The notes beneath the pieces were generated by a model. That model was not told where the DNA came from. It worked only from the letters and a program-made list of their open reading frames with translations, and did not search any database. Positions 24,262 through 33,098 of a DNA stretch of 64,000 nt are shown here, one piece after another; positions within the stretch are counted from its first letter, which is position 1, and each line of letters starts with the position of its first letter. The position numbers were made by a program, and so were the translations under genes. The stretch spans positions 1-64,000 of the forward strand of contig NZ_JAKEDT010000010.1 of assembly GCF_021462525.1 (NCBI RefSeq), read 5' to 3'. Source of the stretch: Thermus caliditerrae. Its GTDB lineage: Bacteria; Deinococcota; Deinococci; Deinococcales; Thermaceae.

Positions 24262-26039
24262 TGGTGCGCCGCGCCCTGGAAGAGGCCATTCACACCGCCC
24301 TTAAGGAGCTGGGCCTGGACCTCCGCCTCAAGGTGGCCCGGGCCCCCAAGGACAAGCCCGGGGACTACGGGGTACCCCTCTTCGCCCTGGCCAAGGAGCT
24401 AAGGAAACCCCCCCAGGCCATCGCCGAGGAGCTCAAGGCCCGCCTGGATCTGCCCCCCTTTGTGGAGGAGACCATCCCCGTGGGGGGGTATTTGAACTTC
24501 CGCATCCGCACGGAAGACCTCCTGAAGGAAGCCCTGAGGCCCAAGGGGCCTTTCCCCAAGCGGGAAGGGCTAGTCCTGGTGGAGCACACCTCGGTGAACC
24601 CCAACAAGGAGCTCCACGTGGGCCACTTGCGGAACATCGCCCTCGGGGACAGCCTGGCCCGCATCCTGGCCTATGCGGGGCGGGAGGTCCTGGTCCTGAA
24701 CTACATCGACGACACCGGGCGCCAGGCGGCGGAAACCCTCTTCGCCCTAAGGCACTACGGCCTCACCTGGGACGGGAAGGAGAAGTACGACCACTTCGCC
24801 GGCAGGGCCTACGTGCGCCTCCACCAGGACCCCGAGTACGAAAGCCTCCAGGGGGGGATAGAGGAAGTCCTCCACGCCCTGGAGCGGGGGGAACTCAGGG
24901 AAGATGTCAACCGCATCCTCCTGGCCCAGATGGCCACCATGAAGGCCCTGAATGCTCATTACGACCTTCTGGTCTGGGAGTCGGACATCGTGCGGGCGGG
25001 GCTTCTGGGCCAGGCTCTGGAAATCCTGGAGCGAAGCCCCCACGTCTTCCGCCCCGCTGAGGGCAAGTACGCCGGGGCTTTGGTCATGGACGCAAGCCCC
25101 TTCATCCCCGGGCTGGAAGACCCCTACTTCGTCCTGGTTCGCTCCGGGGGGGCGGCCACCTACTACGCCAAGGACATCGCCTTCCAGTTCTGGAAGATGG
25201 GCCTCCTCCAGGGCCTCCCCTTCCGTCCCTACGAAAACCCCTACTACCCCGCCCTAAGGACCAGCGCCCCCGAGGGGGAGCCCTACACCCCAGCGGCCAA
25301 GGAAACCGTGAACGTCATCGACGTGCGCCAGAGCCACCCCCAGGCCCTGGTGCGGGCGGCCTTGGCCCTGGCGGGGAGGCCGGATCTGGCGGAAGGCGCC
25401 TTCCACCTGGCCTACGAGACCGTGCTCCTGGAGGGCAAGCAGATGTCGGGGAGGAAGGGCCTTTCGGTGAGCGTGGACGAGGTCCTGGAGGAGGCAGAGC
25501 GGCGGGCCCTCAAGGTCATCGAGGAGAAAAACCCCGGGCACCCCGCCAAGGAGGAAGCGGCCAAGATGGTGGCCCTGGGAGCCATCCGCTTCGCCATGGT
25601 GAAGACCGAACCCAAAAAGCAGATCGATTTCCGCTACGCCGAGGCCCTTTCCTTTGAAGGGGACACGGGGCCTTACGTGCAGTACGCCCACGCCCGGGCC
25701 CACAGCATCCTGCGCAAGGCCGGGGCGTGGGGTGAGCCCGATTTCGCCCAGGCCACCCCGTACGAGCGGGAGCTGGCCCTGGCCCTGTTGGACTTTGAGG
25801 AGGCGGTGCTGGAGGCCGCCGAGGAGAAAACCCCCCACGTCCTGGCCCAGTACCTGCTGGACCTTTCCGCCAGCTGGAACGCTTACTACAACGCCAAGGA
25901 GGACGGGAGGCCCGCCACCCCGGTGCTCACGGCACCCCAGGGCCTGAGGGAACTCCGCCTTGGCCTGGTGAGGAGCCTGCAAGAAACCCTGAAGACGGGG
26001 CTTTCCCTCCTGGGCATCCCCGCCCCTGAGGTAATGTAA
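24261..26039 (+). CDS. argS: arginyl-tRNA synthetase
   Basis: This class Ia enzyme charges tRNA-Arg. The HIGH-type signature is H119-V-G-H122 in NPNKELHVGHLRN, and the KMSKS-like loop is MSGRKG at about 395-400. The N-terminal Add-1 domain recognises the tRNA D-loop, and the C-terminal DALR anticodon-binding domain is seen in PYVQYAHARAHSILRKAG. The 592-aa length equals the usual T. thermophilus-type enzyme. It overlaps uvrC by one base and is followed 4 bases later by the protease gene. Confidence 0.97.
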   Translation: MVRRALEEAIHTALKELGLDLRLKVARAPKDKPGDYGVPLFALAKELRKPPQAIAEELKARLDLPPFVEETIPVGGYLNFRIRTEDLLKEALRPKGPFPKREGLVLVEHTSVNPNKELHVGHLRNIALGDSLARILAYAGREVLVLNYIDDTGRQAAETLFALRHYGLTWDGKEKYDHFAGRAYVRLHQDPEYESLQGGIEEVLHALERGELREDVNRILLAQMATMKALNAHYDLLVWESDIVRAGLLGQALEILERSPHVFRPAEGKYAGALVMDASPFIPGLEDPYFVLVRSGGAATYYAKDIAFQFWKMGLLQGLPFRPYENPYYPALRTSAPEGEPYTPAAKETVNVIDVRQSHPQALVRAALALAGRPDLAEGAFHLAYETVLLEGKQMSGRKGLSVSVDEVLEEAERRALKVIEEKNPGHPAKEEAAKMVALGAIRFAMVKTEPKKQIDFRYAEALSFEGDTGPYVQYAHARAHSILRKAGAWGEPDFAQATPYERELALALLDFEEAVLEAAEEKTPHVLAQYLLDLSASWNAYYNAKEDGRPATPVLTAPQGLRELRLGLVRSLQETLKTGLSLLGIPAPEVM

Positions 26040-26043
26040 GGGC

Positions 26044-27093
26044 ATGCGCCTCGTCCTCGCCGCCCTCCTCCTTTCCCTCTTGGCCCTGGGCCAGCGCCTG
26101 GTCTCCCCCGAGGAGGTGGCCCGCAGCCAGGTGATCCAGAGGGCCCTGCCCGCGGTGGTCCGGGTCCAGGGCTCCCCCACCGCCCCTGGGGAGAACCAGG
26201 TGGTGGGTACGGGGTTCTTCGTGAGCCCCTTCCGGGTGGTCACCAACTACCACGTGGTCCAGGGCCTTACCGAGCTTACCGTCCGCCTCACGGATGGGCG
26301 CACTTTCCCCGCGGAGCGCTTCGCCGTGGACCCAGGGATTGACCTCGCCCTCCTCACGGTGCGCGGCCTCCAGGCCCCTCGAGTGCTGGCCTTCAGCAAG
26401 ACCCCCAGCACCAGCCTTCCCCTGGGCATGGGGGTGGTGGTGGTGGGGTTTCCCTTCGGACAAGGACCCCTGGCCTCCTACGGGATCCTCTCCGGCATAG
26501 GCCCCCTCGAGGTCCCCTCCCCTGACCCCAGCGTGGGGGCCGAGGTGGGGGAGTACCTCTTCACCGACGCCCCCCTCACCGTGGGCAACTCGGGTAGTCC
26601 CCTTCTCAACCTGCAAGGGGAGGTGATCGGGGTAGTGGCGGACGTGATCGGGGGACCCTCGGGGGTGGGAGGAATCGGGGTGGCCATCCCGGCGGATCTG
26701 GTGGCCCAAAGCGTCCAGGACCTGGAGCGGTTTGGCATCCCCCAGCGGGGCTGGCTGGGGGCCAGCCTGGTTAGCTTGGATGAACTTCCGCCGGTGCTCC
26801 TCAGGGCGGTGGGCCTCACCACGGCCCAAGGGGCCATGGTGGACCGGGTGGATCCAGGAAGCCCCGCGGCCCGGGCCGGCCTAAGGGGAGCCCAGCGGGA
26901 CGCCCAAGGGAGGCTTTTGGCCCTCGGGGACGTGATCCTGGCGGTAAACGGTAAGGCGGTCAAGGACAAGGCGGAGGTGGTGCGCCTCATCGCCCGCTAC
27001 CGCCCTGGGGACCGGGTGCGGCTAACCCTTTGGCGGGAGGGACGAAGGCTCGAGGTCACCCTCACCATGGTGGCCCGGCCTGCCAGCCGTTAG
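26044..27093 (+). CDS. HtrA/DegP-like secreted serine protease with PDZ domain
   Basis: A signal peptide (LVLAALLLSLLALGQ) exports this envelope quality-control protease. The trypsin-like triad is visible: His in VTNYHVVQG, Asp in DPGIDLALLTV and Ser in VGNSGSPLL (Ser in place of the second Gly of the common GNSGGP). A PDZ domain occupies about residues 245-345, with a peptide-binding loop near RGWLGASLVSL and the strand MVDRVDPGSPAARAGL. At 349 aa it is a compact single-PDZ member. It follows argS by 4 bases and is probably in the same transcript. Confidence 0.92.
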   Translation: MRLVLAALLLSLLALGQRLVSPEEVARSQVIQRALPAVVRVQGSPTAPGENQVVGTGFFVSPFRVVTNYHVVQGLTELTVRLTDGRTFPAERFAVDPGIDLALLTVRGLQAPRVLAFSKTPSTSLPLGMGVVVVGFPFGQGPLASYGILSGIGPLEVPSPDPSVGAEVGEYLFTDAPLTVGNSGSPLLNLQGEVIGVVADVIGGPSGVGGIGVAIPADLVAQSVQDLERFGIPQRGWLGASLVSLDELPPVLLRAVGLTTAQGAMVDRVDPGSPAARAGLRGAQRDAQGRLLALGDVILAVNGKAVKDKAEVVRLIARYRPGDRVRLTLWREGRRLEVTLTMVARPASR

Positions 27094-27113
27094 GCTACCC
27101 TGCGGAGGTAAGC

Positions 27114-27722
27114 GTGTACATCGCCATAGAAGGCCCCATCGGCGCGGGCAAAACCACCCTGGCCCAGCTTCTTGCGCAAAGGTTTGGGGCCGAGCCCCTT
27201 CTGGAGGTGGTGGAGGAAAATCCCTTCCTGCCCCTTTTCTACCAGGACCGAAAGCGCTACGCCTTCAAGACCCAGGTCTTCTTCCTCCTTTCCCGCTACC
27301 GGCAGCTCTCCCGCCTCCGGGAAAGACCCCTCTTCGGCGGGGTGGTGGCCGACTACCTTTTTGACAAGGACGCCATCTTTGCGAGCCTCAACCTGGAGGG
27401 CCCCGAGTGGAACCTTTACTTGGACCTTTACCGGGAGCTTTCCCTGAAGCTTCCCCCACCCGACCTCACCGTCTACCTGAGGGCCCCGGTGCCCGTGCTA
27501 TTGGAGCGGATAAGGAAACGGGGCAGGCCCTTTGAGGAGGGGATGGACCCCGCCTACCTCGAGGCCCTCTCCGAAGCGTACGAGCGTCACTTTGCCCGCT
27601 ACGCCCATCCCCTTTTGGTCCTGGAAGCGGACCAGCTGGACTACAGCCAACCCGGCCCCGACCAGGACCGGGTGGTGGCCCTGGTGAAGGCCCACCTTGC
27701 CCAGGACGGCAGGACCATCTGA
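27114..27722 (+). CDS. deoxynucleoside kinase (dGK/dAK-like), first of a tandem pair
   Basis: It phosphorylates a deoxynucleoside for dNTP salvage. The P-loop is EGPIGAGKTT (about residues 5-14), the base-binding motif VVEENPFLPLFYQD follows, and the LID segment is RIRKRGRPFEEG. The usual E/D-R-S motif after the helix is replaced by VVADYLFDKDAIFA, as in the dGK/dAK subfamily of Gram-positive bacteria. I chose GTG 27114, which has GGAGGT 5 bases upstream. The open frame before it overlaps the protease gene. It pairs with the next gene, which has the same length (202 aa), perhaps as a heterodimer. Confidence 0.88.
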   Translation: MYIAIEGPIGAGKTTLAQLLAQRFGAEPLLEVVEENPFLPLFYQDRKRYAFKTQVFFLLSRYRQLSRLRERPLFGGVVADYLFDKDAIFASLNLEGPEWNLYLDLYRELSLKLPPPDLTVYLRAPVPVLLERIRKRGRPFEEGMDPAYLEALSEAYERHFARYAHPLLVLEADQLDYSQPGPDQDRVVALVKAHLAQDGRTI

Positions 27723-27730
27723 GGTCCAAC

Positions 27731-28339
27731 ATGTATCTGGCCATCGCCGGCAACATCGGTAGCGGCAAAAGTTCCCTCACCGCCTTGCTCTCAGAGGCCT
27801 TCGGGCTGAAGCCGGTGTACGAGGCGGTGAGCGAAAACCCCTACCTGGAGGACTTCTACCGGGATATGGGGGCCTACGCCTTCCACTCCCAGGTCTTCTT
27901 CCTGGCCCGGAGGCTGCGCCAGCACCTCCTGGAGGTGAACGGGGCGAAGGCCGTGGTGCAGGACCGCACGGTCTATGAGGACGCCCTGGTCTTCGCCCAG
28001 AACCTCTACCGGGAAGGCCACTTGAAGGAGCGGGACTGGCGGACCTACCTGGACCTCTTCCAGAGCGTGTCCCCAGCCCTCAGGAAGCCCGATCTTCTCA
28101 TCTACCTCCGGGCGAGCCTACCCACCTTAAGGGAGCGGATAAAAAAGCGGGGAAGGCCCTTTGAGCAAAACCTCCCCGACCGCTACCTTCTCGGGCTCAA
28201 CGCCCTCTACGAGGAACTCATCGCCTCCTGGAACCTCTCCCCCGTGTACGTGGTGGAGGCGGACCGGATAGACTTCGTGGAGAAGGAGGAGGACCGCCAA
28301 GCCCTACTTGCGGCCCTACGTCCCTGGATCAAGCCATGA
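27731..28339 (+). CDS. deoxynucleoside kinase (dAK/dCK-like), second of a tandem pair
   Basis: This is a paralogue of the preceding kinase. The P-loop is AGNIGSGKSS, substrate motif AVSENPYLEDFYRD, and here the D-R-T motif is present (VVQDRTVYEDA). The LID reads RIKKRGRPFEQN. The two kinases differ most in this central motif, which suggests different base preferences. In lactobacilli, tandem dAK and dGK genes encode a heterodimer. The gene is 8 bases from its partner, and its stop overlaps the murE ATG (ATGA). Confidence 0.88.
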   Translation: MYLAIAGNIGSGKSSLTALLSEAFGLKPVYEAVSENPYLEDFYRDMGAYAFHSQVFFLARRLRQHLLEVNGAKAVVQDRTVYEDALVFAQNLYREGHLKERDWRTYLDLFQSVSPALRKPDLLIYLRASLPTLRERIKKRGRPFEQNLPDRYLLGLNALYEELIASWNLSPVYVVEADRIDFVEKEEDRQALLAALRPWIKP

Positions 28340-29796
28340 CCTTGGAGGAGCTTTTCGCCCCCTATGGCCTAAAGGCCCCGCCCCTCCCGGTGCGGGGGAT
28401 CACCCTGGACTCGAGGCGGGTGGAGCCGGGCTTTGTCTTCGTGGCCGTGCCGGGGGTGCCCCTCCCCCACCGCAAGCCCCTGGACGGGCACGACTTCATC
28501 CTCGAGGCCCTCAGAAAAGGCGCCATCGCCGTGGTGGGGGAACGGGCGCTGGCCCTCCCCGTCCCCTACCTCCAGGTGGCGGATAGCCGCCTGGCCCTGG
28601 CCCACCTCGCCCGGCGCTTCCACGGGGAGCCGGACCGGAGGCTAGTCCTCCTCGGGGTCACGGGCTCCAAGGGAAAAAGCACCACCGCCAGCCTCCTCCA
28701 CCACCTCCTCCAGGGGGCGGGGGTGGAAACCGCCCTCCTCTCCACCGTGGCCCTGAGGCTGGGGAAGGAGGCCCGCCCCCCCATGGGCCACTTCACCACC
28801 CCAGAAGCCTCGGAGGTCTACGGCTTCCTGAGGGAAGCGGCGGACCAGGGCCTGGAGGCTGCGGTCTTGGAGGTCAGCAGCCACGCCCTGGCCCTCCGGC
28901 GGGTGGAGGGGCTTGCCTACCGGGTGGGCGTCTTCGTGAGCTTCTACCCCGACGACCACCTGGACCTCCACGGCACGGCGGAGGCCTACTTCGGGGCCAA
29001 GGCCCTTCTGGTGGAGCGCTCGGAGCTTGCGGTCCTGAACGCCGCCCTCCCCCACCTGGACCGCCTCAAGGGGCGGCCCCACCTCCTCTTCGGGCCCGGG
29101 GGGGAGGTCTGGGGGGAGGGCCTGCGGGAGGAGGCGGAAGGCCTCCGCTTCACCCTGCACACCCCCTGGGGCTCGGGGGAGGCCTTCTTGCCCATGCTGG
29201 GCGCCTACAACCTGGACAACGCCCTGGCCGCCAGCGCCGCCGCCTTGGCCTTTGGGCTTCCCCTGGAGGGGGTGCTCCAAGGTCTCGCCACCTTCAGGGG
29301 GGTGCCGGGGCGGATGGAGGTGGTGCAAAAAGAACCCTTCCGGGTGGTCATCGATTTCGCCCACACTGGCAAGAGCCTCGAGGCCGCCCTCCAAACCCTG
29401 CGCCGCACCACCAAGGGGCGCCTCCTCCTGGTGGTGGGCGCGGCAGGGGAGCGCGACCCCAGGAGGCGGGAGGACATCGGCCAGGTGGCCGCCCGCCTGG
29501 CGGACAAGGCCTTCTTCACCGAGGAGGACCACCGCACGGAGGACCTAGGGGCCATCCTCCAAGCCATGGCCGAGGCAGCCGCACGAGAGGGGGGCACCTA
29601 CGAGCTGGTGCCCGACCGAAAGGAAGCCATCCTCCGTGCCCTCTCCGAGGCCCGGGAGGGGGACACGGTGCTCCTGGCTGGCAAGGGGCACGAGCGCACC
29701 CTGGAAAGGGGTACCCAGGCCCTGCCCTGGGACGAGAGGGCGGTGGCCCTGGAGGGGCTAAAGGCCCTGGGCCTAGGTGGCGGCGAGCATCCCTAG
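28336..29796 (+). CDS. murE: UDP-N-acetylmuramyl-tripeptide synthetase (MurE)
   Basis: It adds the third amino acid to the peptidoglycan precursor. The three Mur ligase domains are visible: N-terminal UDP-binding (GITLDSRRVEPGFVFVAVPG), central ATPase with LGVTGSKGKSTT (an SKGKS variant of TNGKT), and the C-terminal domain beginning FRVVIDFAHTGKSLEA. The DNPR motif that selects meso-diaminopimelate is replaced by EEDHRTED, which fits the L-ornithine found in Thermus cell walls. It is 486 aa and follows the kinases with a 4-base overlap. Its 3' end overlaps the convergent trmFO by 24 bases. Confidence 0.92.
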   Translation: MTLEELFAPYGLKAPPLPVRGITLDSRRVEPGFVFVAVPGVPLPHRKPLDGHDFILEALRKGAIAVVGERALALPVPYLQVADSRLALAHLARRFHGEPDRRLVLLGVTGSKGKSTTASLLHHLLQGAGVETALLSTVALRLGKEARPPMGHFTTPEASEVYGFLREAADQGLEAAVLEVSSHALALRRVEGLAYRVGVFVSFYPDDHLDLHGTAEAYFGAKALLVERSELAVLNAALPHLDRLKGRPHLLFGPGGEVWGEGLREEAEGLRFTLHTPWGSGEAFLPMLGAYNLDNALAASAAALAFGLPLEGVLQGLATFRGVPGRMEVVQKEPFRVVIDFAHTGKSLEAALQTLRRTTKGRLLLVVGAAGERDPRRREDIGQVAARLADKAFFTEEDHRTEDLGAILQAMAEAAAREGGTYELVPDRKEAILRALSEAREGDTVLLAGKGHERTLERGTQALPWDERAVALEGLKALGLGGGEHP

Positions 29797-31086
29797 GGAA
29801 GCCACCCACGCCTCAAAGGCCCTGAGGCCCCTATGGTACATGGCCTCCCGCTTCTCCTTCTTGACCATCCTTCCCTCCACCGGAGGGACCAGCCCCCAGT
29901 TGGCGTACATGGGCTGGAAGCCCTGGGGATTGGCGGTGGCCAGGAAGCGGACCAGCCCCCCCAGCATGCTTTCCTCCGGCGGGACCACGGGAGGGAGGCC
30001 CCGGGCCCGCCGGGCAGCATTCAGGCCTGCCAAGAAGCCGGTGGCGGCGCTTTCCAGGTACCCCTCCACCCCCGCCAACACCCCGGCGGCGAAGAGGCCC
30101 CCTTGCCCCTTGAACTCCAAGGTGGCCTCCAGAAGCCTGGGGGCGTTCAGGTAGGTGTTGCGGTGCATCACCCCGTAGCGCACGATCTCGGCGTTTTCCA
30201 GCCCAGGGATCATCTGGATGAGACGCTTCTGCTCGGGCCACTTGAGCCCGGTCTGGAAGCCCACCAGGCTCCACATGCGCCCCTCCTTATCCTCCTGGCG
30301 GAGCTGCACCACAGCGAAGGGTTCCTTGCCGGTCCTCGGGTCCTTGAGGCCCACGGGCTTCATGGGGCCGAAGAGAAGGGTTTGGTAGCCCCTTCGAGCT
30401 AGCTCCTCCACCGGCACGCAGGCCTCAAAGTACTGCAGGTTTTCCCACGCATGGGGGGTGTGCCGCTCCGCCTCGAGGAGGGCCTCATAGAAGCGGCGGT
30501 ACTCCTCCTCCGTAAGGGGGCAGTTGAGGTAGTCCGCCTCTTGCGCGTAGCGCCCAGCGCGGAAGCACTTGCTGAGGTCAATGCTCTCGTAGAGGACGAT
30601 GGGGCTTGCGGCGTCGTAGTAGGCCAGGAAGTGGTCGCCGAAGCGCCCCCTTATGGCCTCGGCCAAGGCGTCCGAGGTGAGGGGCCCCGTGGCTAGGATG
30701 GTGATCCCTTTAGGGATTTCTGCCACCTCCTCCCGCACCACCTCCACCAGGGGATGCTGGGCCAGCCTCTCGGTGATGTACTGGCTGAACTCCTCCCGGT
30801 CCACGGCCAAGGCTCCGCCGGCGGGCACCCGGGCCTGGGAGGCCGCCTCCAGGATGAGGCTTCCCGCCTGGCGCATCTCCGCCTGCAGGAGGCCCTTGGC
30901 GTTGGTGGGGCCTTCCCCGCCCAAGGAGTTGGAGCAGACGATCTCCGCCAGCCCTCCGGTGCTGTGGGCCGGGGTCAGCTTCTTAGGGCGCATCTCGTAA
31001 AGGCGCACGGGCACCCCCAAGCGCGCTAAGGTCCAGGCGGCCTCGCTTCCCGCTAGGCCACCGCCCACCACCGTCACCCGTTCCAT
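29773..31086 (-). CDS. trmFO: folate/FAD-dependent tRNA (uracil-54-C5-)-methyltransferase
   Basis: It makes m5U54 in the T-loop of tRNA using methylenetetrahydrofolate and FADH2. The N-terminal FAD motif VVGGGLAGSEAAWTLARLG, the partner block LYEMRPKKLTPAH, and CSNSLGGEGPTNAKGLL, with the conserved cysteine, match the GidA-like TrmFO family. The length of 437 aa is standard. The last 24 bases overlap murE on the other strand. In Thermus the m5s2U54 modification depends on this methyl group and on sulphuration, and it stabilises tRNA at high temperature. Confidence 0.96.
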   Translation of the reverse strand: MERVTVVGGGLAGSEAAWTLARLGVPVRLYEMRPKKLTPAHSTGGLAEIVCSNSLGGEGPTNAKGLLQAEMRQAGSLILEAASQARVPAGGALAVDREEFSQYITERLAQHPLVEVVREEVAEIPKGITILATGPLTSDALAEAIRGRFGDHFLAYYDAASPIVLYESIDLSKCFRAGRYAQEADYLNCPLTEEEYRRFYEALLEAERHTPHAWENLQYFEACVPVEELARRGYQTLLFGPMKPVGLKDPRTGKEPFAVVQLRQEDKEGRMWSLVGFQTGLKWPEQKRLIQMIPGLENAEIVRYGVMHRNTYLNAPRLLEATLEFKGQGGLFAAGVLAGVEGYLESAATGFLAGLNAARRARGLPPVVPPEESMLGGLVRFLATANPQGFQPMYANWGLVPPVEGRMVKKEKREAMYHRGLRAFEAWVASLGMLAAT

Positions 31087-31135
31087 CCTTTAGATGGTAC
31101 CACCCGGGCTGGTTTGGGAAAAGGGCGAGGGCGGT

Positions 31136-31141
31136 TAGAAT
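31136..31141 (+). promoter_or_regulatory. -10 box for the Uma2-hisF-hisIE operon (leaderless)
   Basis: TAGAAT ends 6 bases before ATG 31148, so transcription would begin at about the start codon. It lies in the 61-base gap between divergent trmFO and the Uma2 gene. Confidence 0.4.
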
Positions 31142-31147
31142 GACCCT

Positions 31148-31681
31148 ATGGCGGTGCGGCACCGGTTTAAGGTGGAGGAGGTCTTAGCCCTTTCGGCCCT
31201 GGAGCCGGAAGCCCGCCTGGAGTTACTGGAAGGCGAGGTCTACGAGATGGCCCCCATTTCCAACGAACACGCGGGGTTGCTGGACTGGCTCCTGCAGACC
31301 CTGGCCACCCGTACCCTGGGTCAAGCCCACATCCGGGTGCAAAGCCCCCTTTACCTCTCCCAAGAAAGCCTTCCCATTCCCGATCTTCTCCTCCTGAAGC
31401 CCCGAGAGGACTTCTACACTCAAAGCCATCCCACCCCCCAGGAAGTTCTCCTCCTGGTGGAGGTGGGCTTTTCCTCCTACGCCTACGACCGGGGGGTAAA
31501 ACTTCCCCTCTACGCCCGCCATGGGGTTCCCGAGGTCTGGCTTTGGGGGCAGGAGGGCCTCGAGGTCTACCGGGAACCCCAGGAAACCGCCTACCGCCAC
31601 CGCCTTCTGGGGAAGAAAGGGGAAAGGATCGCCCCTCTCCTCCTCCCCCAGGCAGAAATCCTTTGGAGCCCTCCCCTATGA
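31148..31681 (+). CDS. Uma2-family (DUF820) putative endonuclease
   Basis: This protein belongs to the restriction-endonuclease-like DUF820 family: [20 protein letters not shown] at the start, then the acidic P-D core [11 protein letters not shown] and [11 protein letters not shown], which together form a PD-(D/E)XK-like site. The cluster [21 protein letters not shown] is diagnostic. Many copies are known in cyanobacteria and Thermus with unclear roles. Its stop overlaps the hisF ATG (ATGA), an unexpected coupling of a putative nuclease to histidine biosynthesis. Confidence 0.85.
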   Translation: MAVRHRFKVEEVLALSALEPEARLELLEGEVYEMAPISNEHAGLLDWLLQTLATRTLGQAHIRVQSPLYLSQESLPIPDLLLLKPREDFYTQSHPTPQEVLLLVEVGFSSYAYDRGVKLPLYARHGVPEVWLWGQEGLEVYREPQETAYRHRLLGKKGERIAPLLLPQAEILWSPPL

Positions 31682-32436
31682 GCCTGGCCAAGCGCATCGT
31701 CCCCTGCCTGGACGTCCACGCGGGGCGCGTGGTCAAGGGGGTTAACTTCGTGAACCTCCGCGATGCGGGCGACCCCGTGGAAGCCGCCCAGGCCTACGAC
31801 GAGGCCGGCGCCGACGAGCTGGTCTTCCTGGACATCTCCGCCACCCACGAGGAGCGGGCCATCCTGCTGGAGGTGGTGGCCCAGGTGGCGGAGTCCGTCT
31901 TCATCCCCCTCACCGTGGGGGGTGGGGTGCGGAGCCTAGAGGACGCCAGGAAGCTTCTCCTCGCAGGCGCCGACAAGGTGAGCGTGAACTCGGCGGCGGT
32001 GCGGCGTCCGGAGCTGATCGCCGAACTTTCCGACCACTTCGGCGCCCAGGCGGTGGTCCTGGCCATCGACGCCCGCTGGAAGGGGGATTTCCCCGAGGTC
32101 TACATCGCCGGGGGGCGCATCCCCACGGGCCTGCACGCGGTGGAGTGGGCGGTGCGGGGGGTGGAGCTGGGGGCAGGAGAAATCCTCCTCACCAGCATGG
32201 ACCGGGACGGCACCCAGGAGGGCTACGACCTCAGGCTCACCCGGTGGGTGGCCGAGGCGGTGAGCGTGCCCGTCATCGCCAGCGGAGGGGCAGGGCGGAA
32301 GGAGCACTTCCTCGAGGCCTTTGCCGCCGGGGCCGAGGCCGCCTTGGCCGCCAGCGTCTTCCACTTCGGGGAGATCCCCATCCCCGAGCTCAAGGCCTAC
32401 CTGGCGGAAAAGGGCGTGCACGTGCGCTTAGACTAG
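31678..32436 (+). CDS. hisF: imidazole glycerol phosphate synthase, cyclase subunit
   Basis: It forms imidazole glycerol phosphate with HisH. The TIM barrel shows the catalytic pair: Asp in [14 protein letters not shown] (near residue 11) and Asp in [12 protein letters not shown] (near residue 130). Two phosphate sites, VGGGVRS and ASGGAGR, are also present. At 252 aa it is typical. Start ATG 31678 overlaps the Uma2 stop. hisH is not next to it, so the histidine genes are dispersed here, and only hisIE follows. Confidence 0.97.
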   Translation: MSLAKRIVPCLDVHAGRVVKGVNFVNLRDAGDPVEAAQAYDEAGADELVFLDISATHEERAILLEVVAQVAESVFIPLTVGGGVRSLEDARKLLLAGADKVSVNSAAVRRPELIAELSDHFGAQAVVLAIDARWKGDFPEVYIAGGRIPTGLHAVEWAVRGVELGAGEILLTSMDRDGTQEGYDLRLTRWVAEAVSVPVIASGGAGRKEHFLEAFAAGAEAALAASVFHFGEIPIPELKAYLAEKGVHVRLD

Positions 32437-32441
32437 GGCCT

Positions 32442-33080
32442 ATGGACCTGAGCGCGGTGCGCTTTGACGAGCGGGGCCTGGTCCCGGTGGTGGTGCAAGA
32501 CGCCCGCACCGGGGAGGTCCTGACCCTGGCCTACGCCAACCGGGAGGCCCTGGAGGAAACCCTAAGGACCCGTAAGAGCACCTTTTTTAGCCGCAGCCGC
32601 CAGGCCCTCTGGCGCAAGGGGGCGACCTCCGGGCACACCCAGGAGGTGGTGGAGGTCCTCCTGGACTGCGATGGCGACGCGGTGGTCTACCGGGTGATCT
32701 CCCACGGCCCTGCCTGCCACACGGGGGAGCGCACCTGCTTCCACCGTCCCCTTCTCTCCGGCGAACCCGACCTGGGCTTCGTACTGGGCCAGGTCTACGC
32801 CACCATCCAGGAGCGCCTAAGCACCCTCCCCGAGGGGAGCTACGTGGCCCGGCTCCACCGGGAGGGGCTGGACCGCATTCTGAAAAAGATTGGGGAGGAG
32901 GCGGGGGAAGTCATCATCGCCGCCAAGAACGGGAGCCCCGAGGAGGTGCGCTGGGAGGCCTCTGATCTCCTTTTCCACCTCCTCCTGGTCCTGGCGGAAA
33001 CCGGGGTCGGCCTCCAGGACCTGGCCCACACCCTCTGGGAAAGGCACAAACCCCAGGGACGACCGGGAGCCTCCGGTTAG
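32442..33080 (+). CDS. hisIE: bifunctional phosphoribosyl-AMP cyclohydrolase / phosphoribosyl-ATP pyrophosphatase
   Basis: This fusion performs two early steps of histidine synthesis. The N-terminal HisI half (residues 1-110) has the metal-binding LLDCDGDAVVYRV and the cysteines in GPACHTGERTCFH. The C-terminal HisE half (about 120-205) has the pyrophosphatase helices, with KKIGEEAGEVIIAAKN and RWEASDLLFHLLL carrying the Glu/Asp metal ligands. I chose ATG 32442, 5 bases after hisF. The gene belongs to the Uma2-hisF unit. Confidence 0.95.
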   Translation: MDLSAVRFDERGLVPVVVQDARTGEVLTLAYANREALEETLRTRKSTFFSRSRQALWRKGATSGHTQEVVEVLLDCDGDAVVYRVISHGPACHTGERTCFHRPLLSGEPDLGFVLGQVYATIQERLSTLPEGSYVARLHREGLDRILKKIGEEAGEVIIAAKNGSPEEVRWEASDLLFHLLLVLAETGVGLQDLAHTLWERHKPQGRPGASG

Positions 33081-33086
33081 GCCCGG

Positions 33087-33092
33087 TATGAT
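33087..33092 (+). promoter_or_regulatory. -10 box for glpX (leaderless)
   Basis: TATGAT ends 6 bases before the glpX start ATG 33099, again predicting a leaderless transcript. It lies in the 18-base gap after hisIE. Confidence 0.4.
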
Positions 33093-33098
33093 GGAAGC

